The notes beneath the pieces are model-generated. The model ran no database searches, had not been told where the DNA came from, and saw only the letters and a program-made list of their open reading frames with translations. Source: CAYJMQ01 sp964371555 (GTDB lineage: Bacteria; Bdellovibrionota; JACOXK01; 2-02-FULL-40-11). Taken from it: 14,686 nt of DNA. Of the stretch, positions 13,295-14,686 are shown one piece after another; the first letter of the stretch is position 1; each line of letters starts with the position of its first letter. The stretch spans positions 1-14,686 of the forward strand of contig CAYJMQ010000050.1 of NCBI GenBank assembly GCA_964371555.1. Reading direction: 5' to 3'. The position numbers and the translations under genes are program-made.

Positions 13295-14413
13295 CTATAT
13301 GTTTTTAAGAAGCGTATGGGCGTTAATGATACCGCCGGTCTTTATTTTTCCCTTAAGGGATGCCTGGGGGTCGATGCTTGTGATGAGAAGTTCTTTTAAT
13401 TGATCGACGGTCAGGGATCGGTTTTTGGAAAGCGCAAGGGCGGCGATGCCGCTGACAAAAGCGGTCGACTGAGAGGTTCCCGTCATATAACCATAAGCCC
13501 CGTTGGGGAGTGTGCTGTAGATCGATTTTCCGGGGGCCGCAATATCGATTTTTTTAATGCCATAGTTTGAAGATTCAACAAGTGTTTTTGCCTGCGTCAC
13601 AGCCGCAACAGAGACGATATTTTCAAGATCATACGATGCCGGGTAGTAAGCGTGCTGGTCGGCATTTTGTTTTTCATTCCCCGCCGCCGCGATCAGAAGA
13701 ATTCCTTTTTTATGAGCCTTCTCAATGGCCTGATATTCTTCTTTCGAAAATTCCGCCCCGCCGCCGCTGTAATTAATAATATCTGCCCCATTATCAACCG
13801 CGTAATGGAGGGCGCTTACGGTATTTTTAAGATTTGTTTTTCCATCGGCATCCGCATCATAGTATTTTAAAATCATCAGACGGACATTGGGACAGACCCC
13901 GGAAATTCCAATGCCATTAGAGGACATGGCGCCGATGACACCCGTAACATGCGTTCCATGTCCATGATCATCATACGGAAGCGGGTCGTTGTCGACAAAA
14001 TCCCATCCCATTCTGTCATCCACGTATCCATTTTTATCATCGTCTTTCCCATTTCCTTCAATTTCTGCCGGATTGTTCCAGATGTTTTGTTTGAGATCGG
14101 GATGGTTGTAGTCGACCCCGGTGTCGATGACGGCCACCACAATTCTTTCATCGCATCGGGAAGACTGCCATGCCTTGTGAATCGACATGGCGCTGTCATC
14201 CCTGAGCGCCCAGTTTTTTACGAGGTCAGGATCGCGCTGCAAGGGAGAAGACTTCAGGGGAGAAGACATCGGGTTTGTCATCCCGAGGGCGAAAGCCCGA
14301 GGGATCTGAGAAATAGCCTGGGCCTCATTGAGAAGCGGCTTCTGGGGGGCGCCCCTGCTCAGAATCACCATAATGACCGAAATATAAATTCCAACGAGTA
14401 GCGCCTTTTTCAC
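13295..14413 (-). CDS. Secreted subtilisin-like serine protease (S8)
   Basis: A 372-residue peptidase S8 protein. GTG 14413 is chosen because AAGGAG lies eight bases upstream and the protein then opens with a signal peptide (VKKALLVGIYISVIMVIL); the frame is open to an ATG at 14479, but the TATAAT at 14469-14474 lies inside that extension. The catalytic triad is D97 (VIDTGVD), H152 (HGHGTHVTG) and S314 (GTSQSTAFVSG), with oxyanion N246 (AAAGNE). The Asp-rich loop GKDDDKNGYVDD (about 122-133) is a typical calcium-loop insertion of one S8 subgroup. The Ser motif departs from GTSMAxPxVAG, lacking the usual proline. A REP-like palindrome is translated at residues 35-46 in the pre-catalytic linker, next to an SSPLK/SSPLQ repeat. 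It is the first gene of the probable operon with the phosphodiesterase and lnt. Confidence 0.94.
   Translation of the reverse strand: MKKALLVGIYISVIMVILSRGAPQKPLLNEAQAISQIPRAFALGMTNPMSSPLKSSPLQRDPDLVKNWALRDDSAMSIHKAWQSSRCDERIVVAVIDTGVDYNHPDLKQNIWNNPAEIEGNGKDDDKNGYVDDRMGWDFVDNDPLPYDDHGHGTHVTGVIGAMSSNGIGISGVCPNVRLMILKYYDADADGKTNLKNTVSALHYAVDNGADIINYSGGGAEFSKEEYQAIEKAHKKGILLIAAAGNEKQNADQHAYYPASYDLENIVSVAAVTQAKTLVESSNYGIKKIDIAAPGKSIYSTLPNGAYGYMTGTSQSTAFVSGIAALALSKNRSLTVDQLKELLITSIDPQASLKGKIKTGGIINAHTLLKNI
14277..14310. repeat. REP-like palindrome inserted in the protease coding sequence
   Basis: Outer arms ATCCC (14280) and GGGAT (14305) and inner arms GGGC/GCCC around GAAA, joined by GA pairs on each side, give an interrupted hairpin preceded by GTC. 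This architecture matches the element at 14653-14682. On the coding strand it reads in frame as part of QIPRAFALGMT. Confidence 0.85.
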
Positions 14414-14468
14414 CAACTGCTCTCCTTGATCCTTTAAAAGAGCAATTGATGTGCCACAACAGGTAGTT

Positions 14469-14474
14469 ATTATA
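14469..14474 (-). promoter_or_regulatory. Candidate -10 box for the protease-phosphodiesterase-lnt operon
   Basis: A perfect TATAAT on the minus strand, about 56 bases before the GTG at 14413, in an AT-rich stretch. No good -35 hexamer is seen. It would give a leader of about 50 bases. Confidence 0.4.
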
Positions 14475-14652
14475 AGCACATGAAATAACTAATAAAATTT
14501 AACTAATTATTTTATATTTGTGCCGGAAGTGACGTTTTTCGCAAGACAGCTGTCGATCCCACTGTTATTCCGAGGTCTCTCCCTCACATTTGTGCAAGTG
14601 GTTAAAATGATTGGAGGACGTATTTGGAGTTTAGATAGATTCTGCTGAAAAA

Positions 14653-14682
14653 GTCATGCTGAGGGACGAAGTCCCGAAGCAT
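14653..14682. repeat. REP-like palindrome, intergenic
   Basis: GTC followed by outer arms ATGCT/AGCAT and inner arms GGGAC/GTCCC around a GAA loop, again with GA on both sides of the inner stem. The plan is the same as the element in the protease gene, with compensated changes in both arms. No gene is seen in 14480-14686. Confidence 0.82.
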
Positions 14683-14686
14683 CTCC

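Noticed and set aside
13949..14401. 150-codon plus-strand frame
   Set aside because: Antisense to the protease catalytic domain, whose motifs are unambiguous.
14414..14479. Upstream ATG start for the protease
   Set aside because: A TATAAT overlaps the extension, it would put a polar stretch before the signal peptide, and a strong ribosome site precedes GTG 14413.

Overview
The window looks like a piece of a Gram-negative chromosome, probably from a metagenome assembly because it contains a run of exactly 100 N. The Gram-negative call rests on an apolipoprotein N-acyltransferase (Lnt), two predicted outer-membrane beta-barrels, three lipoproteins with lipoboxes and a FecR-domain periplasmic protein. 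Base composition is moderately AT-rich with many homopolymer runs. No ribosomal or other phylogenetic marker is present, so I do not name a phylum. The organism appears to be an uncultured lineage with REP-like palindromes scattered through it. There are no tRNA, rRNA, CRISPR or complete IS elements.

Layout: (1) 1-1982, minus strand: a lipoprotein gene overlapping a cysteine-rich secreted protein gene that starts with GTG and runs off the left edge. (2) 1983-2310: promoter region with an odd C9...G8 stem-forming island. (3) 2311-3689, plus: an AbiEii/AbiEi-type (type IV) toxin-antitoxin pair in reversed order, with the toxin apparently read from a leaderless transcript. (4) 3793-6063, plus: a TPR/beta-barrel outer-membrane protein followed by a FecR-domain protein. 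(5) 6064-7163: an 18-bp palindrome, paired 14-bp repeats, two small convergent genes whose stop codons overlap, and a 14-bp minisatellite interrupted by the assembly gap; each minisatellite copy carries a Shine-Dalgarno sequence for the minus-strand gene. (6) 7164-8323, plus: a small cysteine-rich secreted protein overlapping a second outer-membrane barrel. (7) 8334-9629, minus: two lipoprotein genes. (8) 9710-14413, minus: a probable operon of subtilisin-like protease, alkaline-phosphatase-superfamily phosphodiesterase and Lnt. (9) 14414-14686: promoter and a REP-like palindrome.

Nearly every gene outside the toxin-antitoxin pair encodes an envelope or secreted protein, so the region is best read as an envelope-biogenesis and surface-protein neighbourhood. 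Lnt would finish the lipoproteins encoded beside it, and the phosphodiesterase is translationally coupled to it. Short repeats are the other theme: a REP-like palindrome translated in frame inside the protease, a 12-bp triplication in frame in Lnt near its catalytic cysteine, a 25-bp direct repeat in the cysteine-rich gene, and the RBS-bearing minisatellite.
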